From positions 558,001 through 622,000 of the forward strand of contig JADDOH010000133.1 of assembly GCA_016648135.1 (NCBI GenBank): a DNA stretch of 64,000 nt, in the 5' to 3' direction. Below are positions 63,481-64,000 of the stretch, in pieces. The DNA comes from Agrypnia vestita (lineage: Eukaryota; Arthropoda; Insecta; Trichoptera; Phryganeidae). Within the stretch, counting starts at the first letter, position 1. Each line of letters starts with the position of its first letter. Below the pieces are notes generated by a model. That model did no database searches. It saw nothing but the letters and a program-made list of their open reading frames with translations, and had not been told where the DNA came from. The translations under genes were made by a program, and so were the position numbers.

Positions 63481-64000
63481 CTTGTTACATGCTGTCTTTT
63501 ATAAAAAAAATCTCCATTCCGACGATGCCTGAAATGTAAGATAGATTTCGTTTTTGTGTGAAAGAAAACAAATAATGATTTAATTTTTATAAAAAAATAT
63601 TCGCTATTTAAAAAGGAGGTGGTGGATCAAGCTGGCAAACGTCAGTAGAGGAGGACTTTACTGCGCCAATTTTACAAAAAAGTTTGTTCAAAATTTAATG
63701 AGAAATCCGGAAATAATCGACAGCACAATATCTATTTATTATTTATTTGCAAGCATATCGTGCGTAGCACCATTGAGAAATGATTAGAAATTAAGAAACA
63801 TCCTTACAGTTTAACAATCAAATAAAATAACAATCACAATGGCAGTCCATATTTTAAAATAACTCAACAAAACATAAAAAGAAATAAAATAACAAATATG
63901 CACAGAAAATTAATTAGATAAAACAATGTGTGATGCTTAAAAAAAAAAAACACGAGCAACCAAATTTTCTACACAGTAAAATATTAACAGACGTTACTAT
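63481..64000. other. Unassigned AT-rich sequence to window end
   Basis: Nothing recognised. Confidence 0.5.

Overview
This window looks like insect nuclear DNA, most likely from a moth or butterfly. It is AT-rich and full of decayed transposable elements. It has the short GTAGGTA-type runs and the CTAGCTG...GCCCGCG repeat tails that are common in Lepidoptera. The order is an inference from repeat style, because no host gene is present to anchor it. I recognise no host protein-coding gene, rRNA or functional tRNA in 64 kb. Almost all open frames are chance frames or lie inside repeats.

The protein signal that can be defended is all retroelement-derived. The best preserved element is a Penelope-like element (about 55543-57642) with a reverse transcriptase broken by in-frame stops and frameshifts, a GIY-YIG endonuclease frame and a hammerhead-like motif at its 3' end. 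It sits inside a palindromic repeat (family B) that it has split in two. A second Penelope-type GIY-YIG fragment (60529-60897, minus) lies between inverted repeats. At least five lineages of LINE reverse transcriptase survive only as C-terminal or 3' fragments: 2706-3170, 23465-23620 and 45828-45990; 368-605, 17826-17940 and 27585-27815; 20755-20860, 25795-26010 and 57985-58243; 32542-32831 and 34907-35442; and 54587-55072.

Non-coding repeats dominate. Family A (about 14 copies, 1-53885) and family B (1-57752) are short DNA-transposon-like repeats. Others are two hAT-type elements with 8-bp target duplications (31079-31564 and, more tentatively, 40266-42571), a GGGGGTAAGG-ended element with a transposase relic (22491-23157), paired families E, G and H, several foldbacks (5130, 9940, 15501, 28265, 43870), tRNA-derived SINEs (49558, 57768, 59308, 59872), a 63-bp minisatellite (40505) and a compound ACGC/AC microsatellite (45543).

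Between the repeats lie GC- and CpG-richer islands of apparently unique sequence every few kilobases (for example 2366, 12900, 16250, 19700, 24590, 26150, 29150, 32892, 36225, 38980, 44390, 46990, 51700, 54000, 63090). Several hold homeodomain-, GATA- and TCF-like words. This resembles the large intergenic territory of a developmental gene, with candidate regulatory modules stranded in transposon debris; that is an inference.

The most interesting pattern is a set of hammerhead-ribozyme-like motifs (18091-18202, 28370-28409, 35791-35836, 48866-48905, 49369-49410, 57548-57612). Most share a CTGANGA core, one extra base before stem II, GAAA, and a tiny palindromic helix III (ACGT or ACATGT) followed by a permitted cleavage base.
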